DNA of 64,000 nt from Nocardia sp. NBC_01503 (lineage in GTDB: Bacteria; Actinomycetota; Actinomycetes; Mycobacteriales; Mycobacteriaceae), in contig NZ_CP109596.1 of assembly GCF_036327755.1 (NCBI RefSeq), forward strand, positions 6,262,001 through 6,326,000. The letters run 5' to 3'. The translations under genes were made by a program, and so were the position numbers. The notes beneath the pieces were generated by a model, which had not been told where the DNA came from, made no database searches, and saw nothing but the letters and a program-made list of their open reading frames with translations. Numbering within the stretch: the first letter of the stretch is position 1; the number at the start of each line of letters is the position of its first letter. Shown here one piece after another: positions 28,824 through 37,312 of the stretch.

Positions 28824-29947
28824 TGCCGGAGACCGCGATACCGACCATCTACAAGGGTCTGGCAGGCGTCGTGGTGGACACCACCGCGATATCCAAGGTG
28901 GTGCCGGAGACCAACTCGCTGACCTACCGCGGCTATGCGGTACAGGAGCTGGCGGCCAACTGTAGTTTCGAACAGGTCGCCTACCTGCTCTGGAACGGCG
29001 AACTGCCCGGTCATGCCGAACTCGAGCGATTCTGCCTGCGGGAGCGGGCTGCTCGGCGCGCCGACCGGTCACTGCTGTCGCTGGTGACCAAACTCCCCGA
29101 GAACTGCCATCCGATGGATGTGGTGCGCACGGCGATCAGCTATCTGGGGGCGGAGGACCCGGCGGAGGACGACAATTCTCCGAAAGCCAACCGCGCCAAG
29201 GCACTTCGCATGATGGCGGTGCTTCCGACCATTGTCGCCGCCGATCACCGGCGGCGGCACGGACTGGATCCCATTGCGCCGCACTCACATCTGGGCTTCG
29301 CGGAGAACTTCCTGAACATGTGCTTCGGGCAGGTGCCCGCACCGGAGCTGGTCAGAGCCTTCGAAGTGTCGCTGATCCTGTACGCCGAGCACAGCTTCAA
29401 TGCCTCCACCTTCGCCGCCCGCGTGGTCACCTCCACTTTGTCGGATATCTACAGTGCGGTCACCGCGGCCATCGGCGCGCTCAAGGGCCCGCTGCACGGC
29501 GGCGCGAACGAGGCCGTCATGCACGACATGATCGAGATCGGCGATCCCGACCTTGCCGCACAGTGGTTGCGAAACAAGCTCGCGCACAAGGAGAAAGTGA
29601 TGGGCTTCGGCCATCGGGTCTACAAGAACGGTGACTCGCGCGTGCCCACCATGAAGAAGGCGTTCCTGGATATCGCCGCCGCCACCGGCGGGCAGCAGTG
29701 GGTGCGGATCTACGACATCCTCGAGCGCACCATGAACGAGGCCACCGGCATCGAACCCAACCTCGACTTCCCGACCGGGCCCGCCTACTACCTGCTCGGC
29801 TTCGATATCGAGGCGTTCACACCCATCTTCGTGATGAGCCGCGTCACCGGGTGGACCGCGCACATTATCGAGCAGGGCGAATCCAATGCCCTCATTCGGC
29901 CGCTGAGCGAATACGTCGGCGTGCCACAGCGTTCCGTGGTCGCCTGA
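28823..29947 (+). CDS. prpC: 2-methylcitrate synthase
   Basis: 374 residues. The ATG at 28823 is preferred to GTG 28820 because AGGAG sits seven bases before it. Citrate-synthase family landmarks are present: GPLHGGANEAV, MGFGHRVYK and the catalytic Asp in LDFPTGPAYYLLG. It condenses propionyl-CoA with oxaloacetate. It is the last gene of the prp operon; no clear terminator is seen after it. Confidence 0.95.
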   Translation: MPETAIPTIYKGLAGVVVDTTAISKVVPETNSLTYRGYAVQELAANCSFEQVAYLLWNGELPGHAELERFCLRERAARRADRSLLSLVTKLPENCHPMDVVRTAISYLGAEDPAEDDNSPKANRAKALRMMAVLPTIVAADHRRRHGLDPIAPHSHLGFAENFLNMCFGQVPAPELVRAFEVSLILYAEHSFNASTFAARVVTSTLSDIYSAVTAAIGALKGPLHGGANEAVMHDMIEIGDPDLAAQWLRNKLAHKEKVMGFGHRVYKNGDSRVPTMKKAFLDIAAATGGQQWVRIYDILERTMNEATGIEPNLDFPTGPAYYLLGFDIEAFTPIFVMSRVTGWTAHIIEQGESNALIRPLSEYVGVPQRSVVA

Positions 29948-30097
29948 GCGTCGGCCGGTAGCCCGATCCAAGCAGTGAGTCAGCGTTTGACCTGCGAGCA
30001 TGTGGTTTCGTAGGGTTGGGCGCTCCCATCCGCGAACTCGAGGAATCATCGTGGCAACCTCTCACGTCCCCCGCTCGCGGAATGCGGTGACCTCGGC

Positions 30098-30667
30098 ATG
30101 AGCGCGGTCACCAGGCTCACGCTGATCACGCACGCGATCACCGACGCCGTTCAGGGAGCTCGCTTTCCGGTCGACGAGCCGATCAACGCGCTCGGTGAGC
30201 GGACCATCGCCAAGGTCGGTGCATTAATGGGGGCCGACCACACCGTGATTCGGTACGCGCCTGAAATGCGAACGCGGGCAACGGCATCCGCACTCGGGCT
30301 GGCCGGTGAGCCGGATGCGGCGCTGCGGGATATCGACCATGGACGCTGGGCGGGGCAGGGGATGGATACCCTCGCATCCGAAGACCTGATGGCTTGGCTC
30401 ACCGACCCGGCGTATCGCGGGCACGGCGGGGAATCCGTCACCGATCTGATCGACCGGGTGCGCGGCTGGCTCGGCGAGCTCGCCGGACGCGGTGAGCACA
30501 TTACCGCCATCACCCATCCGGCCATCGTCCGCGCCGCGGTGGTGTGCACCCTCGATGCGCCCGCGCAGTCCTTCTGGCGCATCGATATTCCGCCGCTGAC
30601 CGCGACCACACTGCATCATCGCGTCCCCGCGTGGACGCTGCGGACCACGGCGAGCGCACTGTACTGA
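30098..30667 (+). CDS. histidine phosphatase family protein
   Basis: 189 residues of phosphoglycerate-mutase-like fold. The usual RHGxT start motif is altered to THAIT (about 11-15), so the phosphate-binding Arg is missing while the nucleophilic His remains. Downstream GHGGES and THPAIVRA are the expected later parts. Related altered members occur near cobalamin transport or synthesis genes in actinobacteria, and a cobalamin riboswitch lies 100 bases downstream. Activity uncertain. Confidence 0.82.
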   Translation: MSAVTRLTLITHAITDAVQGARFPVDEPINALGERTIAKVGALMGADHTVIRYAPEMRTRATASALGLAGEPDAALRDIDHGRWAGQGMDTLASEDLMAWLTDPAYRGHGGESVTDLIDRVRGWLGELAGRGEHITAITHPAIVRAAVVCTLDAPAQSFWRIDIPPLTATTLHHRVPAWTLRTTASALY

Positions 30668-30770
30668 ATCCCAACATGCGAGCAGGTGGCGGCAATCGGG
30701 CTCGCGTCCGGCTATCCTGTTCGGGCAGCTGGTTCGCTGACGATGCGGCATACGGAGCCCCGAACCCATC

Positions 30771-30982
30771 GTGAGCGTCGAAACCTGTGCCTCGCACAGG
30801 CTAGAGGGAACCCGGTGAGAATCCGGGACTGTCCCGCAGCGGTAAATGGGAACGACGGTCGTCAACGCACCGGGCATACTGCCCGCGAAGCGGCGGCCGC
30901 AGGTCCAGCCCCGGCCGGGTGCGCCGGGGTCGACCCGGAGCCGGGTCGGCGCCCATGAGTCCGAAGACCTGCCGGTTGCGCC
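30771..30982 (+). ncRNA. cobalamin riboswitch
   Basis: The conserved core is readable: GGGAACCCGGTGAGAATCC at 30807-30825, then the GACTGTCCCGCAGCGGTAA stretch, a long variable GC-rich arm and the 3' element ATGAGTCCGAAGACCTGCCGG ending near 30974. The 5' hairpin ACCTGTGC...GCACAGGCT precedes it. It lies on the plus strand before metF with about 145 bases of expression platform between. It should lower expression of the downstream gene when adenosyl- or methylcobalamin is abundant. Confidence 0.93.
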
Positions 30983-31125
30983 GGATACGCCGTATCCGGC
31001 GGTCGTCGCCTCGCGGATCGGGCGGTACGCCGAGTGGACCCGGGCACGGGATGATGCTTCCAGGGCTCCGCCAGCGTGCACCCCTCCTCGGTGACGACCA
31101 TCGACTCCGACCATGGAAAACACCG

Positions 31126-32130
31126 ATGCTGAACAACACTGCCGCTCCGGCGGTCGGCTCCACGCACCCACGCGCCCGTATCTCCCCGATCACCTCCGGC
31201 GTCTCGTCGGTGGTGAAGAGCCTGCGCGCGCACTCCGGCCCGCGCGTGCCCTTCTCCGTCGAGTTCAACCCGCCCCGCGACGCCGCCGGTGAAGCCCGGC
31301 TGTGGCGCGCGGTCCGGGAATTCGAACGCATGCACCCCGCCTTCGTCTCGATGACCTACGGCGCGGGTGGATCCACCAAGGATCGCACCGCCCGGATCAC
31401 CGGACAGCTCGCCCGGGAAACCACCCTGCTGCCCGTCGCGCACCTGACCGCAGTCGGCCACAGCATCGCTGAACTGCGCTCTCTCGTCGGGTCCTACGCC
31501 GATTGCGGAATCCGCAATATCCTCGTCCTGCGCGGTGACCCGCCCGGCGACCCCCTCGGTCCCTGGAGCAAGCATCCCGAAGGCGTCGAATACGCCGAAG
31601 AGCTGGTCCGAATCGTCCGCGACCTGGGCGACTTCAACGTCGGTGTGGCATCCTTTCCCCAGGGCCACCACCGCTCACCCGACCTGGACGCCGACACGGC
31701 CTTCCTCGCCGCGAAACTCCGTGCGGGAGCGGACTATTCGATCACCCAAATGTTCTTCGACGTGGATGAGTACCTGCGCCTGCGCGACCGCCTCATCGCC
31801 CACGACCCCGTCGAAGGCGCGAAACCCATCATCCCCGAACTGATGCCGATCACCTCCCTGCGCACCGTGGCCCGCGCCGAGGAACTCAGCGGCCGCCCCG
31901 TCCCACCCCAGGTCCTGAAGCGCCTGCACCGCGCGGCCGGAACCGGCCCCGAAGAGGACAAGGCCGCGGTCCGCGCGGCCGGCATCGAAATCGCCACCGA
32001 AATGGCGGAGCGCCTCACCGCCGAAGGCGCCCCCTGCCTCCACTTCATCACCCTCAACTTCGCCAAAGCCACCGGCGAAGTCCTCGACAACCTCGGCTAC
32101 CGCTCGACCGCCACCCCACTCAGCGCCTGA
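31126..32130 (+). CDS. metF: methylenetetrahydrofolate reductase
   Basis: 334 residues, a TIM-barrel MetF. Motifs include SVEFNPPRD, MTYGAGGS, LVLRGDPPGDP and the flavin-site region ADYSITQMFFD. It makes 5-methyltetrahydrofolate, the methyl donor for methionine synthases. ATG 31126 is taken as start since the frame upstream belongs to the riboswitch. Control by a B12 riboswitch is seen from position alone; the classical target in actinobacteria is metE, so this is a less usual arrangement. Confidence 0.94.
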   Translation: MLNNTAAPAVGSTHPRARISPITSGVSSVVKSLRAHSGPRVPFSVEFNPPRDAAGEARLWRAVREFERMHPAFVSMTYGAGGSTKDRTARITGQLARETTLLPVAHLTAVGHSIAELRSLVGSYADCGIRNILVLRGDPPGDPLGPWSKHPEGVEYAEELVRIVRDLGDFNVGVASFPQGHHRSPDLDADTAFLAAKLRAGADYSITQMFFDVDEYLRLRDRLIAHDPVEGAKPIIPELMPITSLRTVARAEELSGRPVPPQVLKRLHRAAGTGPEEDKAAVRAAGIEIATEMAERLTAEGAPCLHFITLNFAKATGEVLDNLGYRSTATPLSA

Positions 32131-32360
32131 CGGCCCGCCGACATCGCTGCCCGGCGCACGATATGGATGAATCGTTCGGGCAACCGCGCCGAGGTGCTGG
32201 ACGGTCTCGAACGGCTTCGGTCCTTCGCTGACCGATGACGTTGTTCGACAGTGGGATTCGGGTCAGCGGGCGGAGAGGTGGTAGCGGAGCAGGACTGCCA
32301 GTTGGGTTCTGGCGGAGTCGAAGGGGTGGGTGGACTTGAGGGCGCGCGGTCCAGCGGTCA

Positions 32361-32666
32361 TTACTCGGCATGGTCCTCGTTGTACTTGGCCTGCAATTCC
32401 GCTGCGAGGTCGGCGTTTTCGGCCTCCATCTGCTGGACGTAGGTGACGGCGTCGCCGACGGTGCGCAGGTTGCCCAGGTCTTCGTCGGGGATTTTGACGC
32501 TGTACTTGTCCTCGAGTTGGACGGCGATCTCGACCAGGGACAGTGAGTCGATATCCAGGTCGTCGACGAAGTGCTTGTCGAGGGTTACCTCGGAGGCTTC
32601 GATACCGGTGACCTCCTCGATGATCTCGGCGATGCCGGCAACGATCTTTTCCTGGGTGGTGGACAC
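32361..32666 (-). CDS. acpM: meromycolate-type acyl carrier protein
   Basis: 101 residues from GTG 32666, which has AAGGGA six bases upstream and aligns with the start of mycobacterial AcpM. An ATG at 32684 is possible. The carrier core is very AcpM-like (AGIAEIIEEVTGIE, FVDDLDIDSLSLVEIA with the phosphopantetheine Ser), and it has the acidic C-terminal tail (QQMEAENADLAAEL) that distinguishes AcpM from ordinary ACPs. It would shuttle FAS-II/mycolate chains. It stands alone here, not in a fabD-kasA cluster. Confidence 0.93.
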   Translation of the reverse strand: MSTTQEKIVAGIAEIIEEVTGIEASEVTLDKHFVDDLDIDSLSLVEIAVQLEDKYSVKIPDEDLGNLRTVGDAVTYVQQMEAENADLAAELQAKYNEDHAE

Positions 32667-33077
32667 AAATATTCCCTTCGACATGGCATGACTCCGGTGT
32701 ATGGGCAGGTGACGGGGGAGTAGCTGCGGACCCGCGCTGGTCCGTTCAAACCGGTTGTAGCTCAAGCACTTTCCGTCATCGGCTGCACACAACATATACA
32801 GCCGGGTGGAGATCGGATGATGGCGACCCGATACGAAGGTGTGGACACAGGTTTGTGGGAACCCTCCAACGGGCGCGGAGGCTGAATCGGTTGGCCCGGT
32901 GATCGTCTCGAACCACCATCGCGCTGGGGTGACATTTGTAGGGATCGCACAGTGCCCGGACGCGGGCGGCGATATCGCCCACCTCGAAACCGGCCGCCTC
33001 GCCGATCTGAAGTGAGATGTCCCGGGCGCGCGGCTTTATCCTGGGCAGCCGCGGTATCCCGAAATGAGCGAGGGCTT
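32667..33077. other. 411-base gap; possible gene remnant
   Basis: This stretch holds the acpM promoter and the leader of the MBL gene. On the minus strand at 32776-32982 there is a 68-codon frame (RVRALCDPYKCHPSAMVVRDDHRANRF...) whose first half has the third-base GC bias of real genes, while the second half does not and no ribosome site is seen. I regard it as a possible degraded gene. Confidence 0.35.
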
Positions 33078-33818
33078 GTGAAGATCGATCAGATTTCCGA
33101 TTCCGTCTATGCGGTGGCCGGAACGAATGTCAACTGGGCCTTGGTGAGCGACGGTTCGGGCGTCACCGTCATCGATGCCGGGTATCCGTCCGACAGCGCG
33201 GATGTGATCGCCTCGGTGCGGCAGATCGGGCATCAGCTCACCGATATCGCGGCCGTGCTGATCACCCATGCGCACCTCGATCACATCGGCGGGGTGCCCG
33301 CGCTGGTCGAACGGGTCGGGATGCCGGTCTATACGGGCGAAGAGGAGGTCCGGCACGCCAAACGCGAATACCTGCAACAGATGACGCCCGTCGGCATGGT
33401 CAAACAGCTTGCCACGCAACGCGGTCGACGCTGGGTCGCGCACACCCTGCCCGCCATCTTCGGTCATATCCGGATGACCCTGCCGATGGCCGCCACCGGC
33501 CACGCCGACACCCTGGCAGCGCTGCCCGGTGGGCTGGTCGCGATCCCGACTCCCGGGCACACCAGCGGCCACACCGCCTACCTCATGCCGTCCGAGGGTG
33601 TGCTGTTCTCCGGCGACGCGCTCGTCACCGGTCACCCGTTGTCCCCGTGTACCGGTCCGCAAATTCTGCCGAGCGTCTTCAACCACGACGAAACCCGCAC
33701 CCACGACACGGCATTGCGACTGGCCACCCAGCCCGCCCGCATCCTCGTCCCCGGCCACGGCCTGCCCACCTCCTTCGATGCGACTCGCGTGGCGGAAGCG
33801 CTCGCCGAGCAGCGCTAG
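33078..33818 (+). CDS. MBL-fold metallohydrolase
   Basis: 246 residues from GTG 33078. The metal motif THAHLDHIGG (about 66-75) and later GHTSGH and GHG histidines give a complete dinuclear-zinc metallo-beta-lactamase fold of the glyoxalase II-like group. It probably hydrolyses a thioester or lactone. It converges on the secreted hydrolase gene, with a small GGGCT/AGCCC hairpin in the 24-base gap. Substrate unknown. Confidence 0.92.
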   Translation: MKIDQISDSVYAVAGTNVNWALVSDGSGVTVIDAGYPSDSADVIASVRQIGHQLTDIAAVLITHAHLDHIGGVPALVERVGMPVYTGEEEVRHAKREYLQQMTPVGMVKQLATQRGRRWVAHTLPAIFGHIRMTLPMAATGHADTLAALPGGLVAIPTPGHTSGHTAYLMPSEGVLFSGDALVTGHPLSPCTGPQILPSVFNHDETRTHDTALRLATQPARILVPGHGLPTSFDATRVAEALAEQR

Positions 33819-33842
33819 TCGGCGCGGGCTGATGAGAGCCCG

Positions 33843-34811
33843 TCAGGCCCCGTGCAGCGGTTGTACGTTGGGGACCGCCGGGAGTGAATCGGCTATCGAC
33901 GTCGCGTCGGAGTAGTAGCCCGGGGTGTGGGTGCCGTCGATGAAATCGGTGGTCCATGCGGTGACGAGCTGTTGCAGGGCGGACACATTGAGTGTTTGGG
34001 GGACACCGCACAGGAGCTCGCCGAGGCCATCGCTGCTGGTGCCCTCGGCATCGGTGTGTTCGCCCGCGGGGAGACGGACTCCGATGAAGGGGCGGTGCAA
34101 CAGGGTTTGCAGGGCCGTCGTTCCGCTGGCGAAGCTGTTGCAGAGCGAGGGCGGTCCGGCGATGGTGAGGATCGGCAGTGGGGTCGCGTCCAGGTCGGTG
34201 AGGGCGCGGTCGGTGTTGTTGCCCAGGAACGACTTCACCGCGTCCAACAGGACCAGCCCGCGCAGCCGTGCCCAGGTGGCGGGGGAGGTGGTGCGCAGGC
34301 GGTGGGCGACGTATTCGACCGCCTCCGCGCCCGCCGAGTGGCCTACGAAGACCAACTCCTCCGGGATCGCGGGGACCGACCGGCCCGACTCGGCCGCCGC
34401 CGCTGCGAGGCTGCGCTGTAGTGGTCCGGTGGAATCGGCAGCGGTAGTGAACAATTGGGCGACCTGATTCAGGAACGGAGTGTTGTCGCCGAGGTTCTGG
34501 AGGGTGCAACCGGCCAGGTTCATGAAGGGCAGACTGGGCGCGAAGACGAGATAGCCCGCGTCGGTGAGGGTTTGCGCGAGGGCGGCGACATTGGTATTGC
34601 TCCTGGCGAAACCGTGTTGCACCCACACCAGGCCCCGCGGCTGCCCGGCGGGCAGATACCAGTCGGCACTCTGATGGAGGGTCTCGGCGGCGCAGGGGAT
34701 GTCGACCACTCCCGATAGCGCCGATGGTGCTGCGGCGGCGGGACCGATTCCGCCGACTCCGAGGGCGCATACTGCGGCCAGGACGGTCAGGGTCGAACCT
34801 CGAAGGTTCAT
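33843..34811 (-). CDS. secreted alpha/beta hydrolase
   Basis: 322 residues. A signal peptide (about 1-28, ending APAAAAPS-like GPAAAAP) is followed by an alpha/beta hydrolase with the nucleophile elbow GHSAG (about 160-164), the HGF oxyanion region and four or more Cys that could form disulfides. Likely an exported esterase or lipase. Its upstream region contains a degenerate GTTTC-N7-GGAAT element at 34837-34853, so it may belong to the IclR regulon proposed for the catabolic region. Confidence 0.88.
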   Translation of the reverse strand: MNLRGSTLTVLAAVCALGVGGIGPAAAAPSALSGVVDIPCAAETLHQSADWYLPAGQPRGLVWVQHGFARSNTNVAALAQTLTDAGYLVFAPSLPFMNLAGCTLQNLGDNTPFLNQVAQLFTTAADSTGPLQRSLAAAAAESGRSVPAIPEELVFVGHSAGAEAVEYVAHRLRTTSPATWARLRGLVLLDAVKSFLGNNTDRALTDLDATPLPILTIAGPPSLCNSFASGTTALQTLLHRPFIGVRLPAGEHTDAEGTSSDGLGELLCGVPQTLNVSALQQLVTAWTTDFIDGTHTPGYYSDATSIADSLPAVPNVQPLHGA

Positions 34812-34959
34812 CGCGACTCCAGTTGCGACATACGCCGTTTCCGTGAGCGGAATAGCGTTTCAGATATATGGGTGATCATTAGCGGACATATCCCGGCACC
34901 TGTCAAGGCTCCGGCGAATAGACCGTAAAAGTTGGGCGGGGCGAACCGATTGCGGAAAT

Positions 34960-34976
34960 GTTTCGTTCTGTGGAAC
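34960..34976. promoter_or_regulatory. IclR-type operator, near match
   Basis: GTTTC-GTTCTGT-GGAAC has the same arm spacing as the three perfect copies elsewhere, with one mismatch in the right arm. It lies 55 bases before the CitE-like gene. Confidence 0.5.
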
Positions 34977-35031
34977 AGTGTTTCGCAGAAGGCGAGCCCG
35001 TCGCATCCGGCTCGCGGTCAGGAGACCCGTG

Positions 35032-35862
35032 ATGAGATCCGTCCTCTATGTGCCCGGCAACCGCCCGGAACTGTTCGACAAAGCCGTGGCGGGTCCGGCC
35101 GATGTGGTGCTGCTGGACCTGGAGGACGCGGTTCCCCTGGGCGACAAGGACTCCGCACGCGCGGAGGTGTCGAACTGGCTGCGTACCGTCACCGTCGCGC
35201 GGCCTCGCATCTGGGTGCGGGTCAACTCCGGACCCGAGGCCCATCGCGATTTGAGCGCGGTCGCACTACCCGTCCTGGATGCGATCTGTCTGGCCAAAAC
35301 CGAATCGGCGGAACAGGTTCGCGCCGCCGCGACGGTGCTGAGCGCGCATGAGGCCGTACCCGGCCGAATTCGGATCTGCCCGTTGCTGGAGAGCGCCAAC
35401 GCGATCCTGGAGGCCCGCGCCATCGCCGCCGCACCGCGCGTGGCCCGGCTGCAACTGGGGGAGGCGGACCTGTGCGCCGACACCGGAATCGATCCGGGTG
35501 ACCCCGGCGGGCTGCTCGCCATCCGCACCCAGGTGGTGCTGGCCAGCGCCGCCGCGGGCATCGATCCGCCGATCGGCCCGGTCAGCACCGACTTTCGTGA
35601 CCTGGACGCGCTCGCGGAATCAACGAAGAACCTGGCGCGCTTGGGGTTTCGCGGCCGCTCCTGCATTCACCCGGCTCAGGTCCCGATCGTCAACGAGGTA
35701 TTCACCCCGGACCCGGTGGCGCTGACACGCGCCCGAGAGCTGTTGTCCCGCTTCGAATCCGCGCACGGCGGGGTGGTGCTGGACGCCGACGGGCGCATGG
35801 TGGACCTGGCGGTCATCCGCCGGGCTCGGAGGCTGCTCGCCGATGCGGGTGCCGAACGGTGA
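35032..35862 (+). CDS. CitE-like CoA-ester lyase (HpcH/HpaI family)
   Basis: 276 residues from ATG 35032 (AGGAG seven bases upstream). RSVLYVPGNRPE...VLLDLEDAVP and RVNSGP are hallmarks of the CitE/CitE-like family, and the Mg-binding Glu/Asp pair is present (QLGEADLCADTG). Family members cleave malyl-CoA, citramalyl-CoA or related 3-hydroxydicarboxyl-CoA esters. A citramalyl- or methylmalyl-CoA substrate would suit the maleate isomerase-like and CoA-transferase genes nearby; this is inference. Confidence 0.9.
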   Translation: MRSVLYVPGNRPELFDKAVAGPADVVLLDLEDAVPLGDKDSARAEVSNWLRTVTVARPRIWVRVNSGPEAHRDLSAVALPVLDAICLAKTESAEQVRAAATVLSAHEAVPGRIRICPLLESANAILEARAIAAAPRVARLQLGEADLCADTGIDPGDPGGLLAIRTQVVLASAAAGIDPPIGPVSTDFRDLDALAESTKNLARLGFRGRSCIHPAQVPIVNEVFTPDPVALTRARELLSRFESAHGGVVLDADGRMVDLAVIRRARRLLADAGAER

Positions 35863-35888
35863 GCGGACCCGGTCCCCGAATCGGTGTG

Positions 35889-36632
35889 TCAATGCTCGCG
35901 TAGCAACCGCCCCGCGCCCTCGACGCGATCGTCCAGCCCGTGCTCGCGCAGCGCATGCCACAGTGTCGCCGCGTTGATGGCGATGACCGGCTTGCCCAGC
36001 TCCCGCTCCAGCTCATCGGCCAATGCCACGAACGACAGATTGGTGCCCACCTGGACGATGGCCTCGACATCGGGTCCATCGAGTTCGGCGACCACCGCGC
36101 GTAATCGTTCGTCGCCGACCCGCGCGATATCCATCGCCGTCGGACAGCGCAGCCCGGTGATGGCGGCGATATCGAACCCGGCTTCGGTGAAGAACGTCCC
36201 GACCTCGACATCGGCAACCGGTTGATAGGGGGAGAACACCGCGATACGCCGGCAGTCGAGCTCGCGCAGCGCCGCGCGGCAGGAACTCGCACCGGTGGTC
36301 ACCGGCAATCCGGTGCGATCGCGCAACCGCTGCTCGAAGGCCGCGTTCCCCGCCACACCGCCCCAGAACGTCTCCGCGGACATGCCCATGACCATGCGAT
36401 CCGGTTCGGCGGTGAGCGCATCGCGCACGGCCGTATCGATGGACGCGCGGATCTGCCCCAGCAGCGCCCGGAAGTCGTCGTCATCGCCCATCACCGGATT
36501 CTCGATATACATCGATCCCGCGCGGTAGGCGATGCCCGGCACGCGCGCCGTCCAATAGTCGTGTTCGACAACGGTATTGGTGCTGGGCACGATCACGCCG
36601 AAGACGGCACGGGTTCCCACTGAGTTGGTCAT
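35889..36632 (-). CDS. maleate isomerase / arylmalonate decarboxylase-like protein (copy 1)
   Basis: 247 residues, GAGGAA before ATG 36632. The Asp/Glu-racemase superfamily signature VPSTNTVVE opens the protein. The site where maleate isomerases carry their first Cys reads MGMSAETFWGG and lacks it, while the second Cys lies in TGLRCPTA. A single catalytic-side Cys is the arrangement of arylmalonate decarboxylase, so the true reaction may be decarboxylation, racemisation or isomerisation. It converges on the CitE-like gene. A paralogue of equal length is at 38255. Confidence 0.88.
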   Translation of the reverse strand: MTNSVGTRAVFGVIVPSTNTVVEHDYWTARVPGIAYRAGSMYIENPVMGDDDDFRALLGQIRASIDTAVRDALTAEPDRMVMGMSAETFWGGVAGNAAFEQRLRDRTGLPVTTGASSCRAALRELDCRRIAVFSPYQPVADVEVGTFFTEAGFDIAAITGLRCPTAMDIARVGDERLRAVVAELDGPDVEAIVQVGTNLSFVALADELERELGKPVIAINAATLWHALREHGLDDRVEGAGRLLREH

Positions 36633-36660
36633 CGGGTTTCCTCGGATTCGCGAGATCTGG

Positions 36661-37230
36661 TCACTGAGAGCGAGTCGTGATGTGTGACAGCGCCTCCGCG
36701 ACGGCGCGATGAGCGCGATCGCGGTCCGCCGGTCGATCCAGCAGCAGCGCGTCGACCAGCAGCGGGGCCACGATCGCCATGGCGGTCTCCGCCACGACCG
36801 AGGGATCGGTGATCCCGGCGGCGAAAGCGGCTGTGCGGAAAGGCTCGAGGAGGTCGAGCACATAGCGCTGACGGAGCTCGACGCATTCGGGATCGGTGGC
36901 CGAGGCGGTGACCAGGGCGCGCAGAAACGCCCCGACGGGCTTGTCGCGCAACCGATCACACAGCAGATCCACCTCCGCGTGCAGATCCGCCACCGGATCG
37001 CCGGTCGGCTCCGGTGACGGATGCGGGGCGACGGCGATGAGTGCGGCCAGGAAATCCTTCGGTGCGGGCCAGTGTCGGTAGATGGTGGTGCGCGCGACGC
37101 CGGTAATCCCGTGCAGCCGTTGCGGAGTCAGTGCCACCGCCCCCTCGGTGAGTACGAGCTCGAGGGCGGCGGTGAGCACTATCTCCGCGGTGTCGGCTGC
37201 GGGCCCCGCCGGTCGTCCAGGTCTGGTCAC
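36661..37230 (-). CDS. TetR-family repressor
   Basis: 189 residues with helix-turn-helix LHGITGVARTTIYRHWPAPKDFL at about 42-64. It lies 28 bases upstream of isomerase copy 1 on the same strand and diverges from the bicupin gene. The 82-base gap carries TACA-N3-TGTA elements like those beside the first TetR gene, so it probably controls both directions. Confidence 0.92.
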   Translation of the reverse strand: MTRPGRPAGPAADTAEIVLTAALELVLTEGAVALTPQRLHGITGVARTTIYRHWPAPKDFLAALIAVAPHPSPEPTGDPVADLHAEVDLLCDRLRDKPVGAFLRALVTASATDPECVELRQRYVLDLLEPFRTAAFAAGITDPSVVAETAMAIVAPLLVDALLLDRPADRDRAHRAVAEALSHITTRSQ

Positions 37231-37240
37231 AGCAATAAAC

Positions 37241-37284
37241 GATACATCTTGTTTTGCTTATTCGTAAGCGCTACATTCTGTATC
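37241..37284. promoter_or_regulatory. TetR operators TACA-N3-TGTA
   Basis: GCTACATTCTGTATC (37270-37284) holds a perfect TACA-N3-TGTA inverted repeat. GATACATCTTGTTTT (37241-37255) is a weaker copy. The core equals that of the operator at 17542. Confidence 0.65.
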
Positions 37285-37312
37285 GGAATTACCGCTTCCC
37301 TCAGGAGGACCC

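Noticed and set aside
32263..32358. 32-codon minus-strand frame ending RTQLAVLLRYHLSAR before a stop
   Set aside because: Looks like the tail of a LuxR/ATPase-type regulator but is too short to support a gene or a confident relic.
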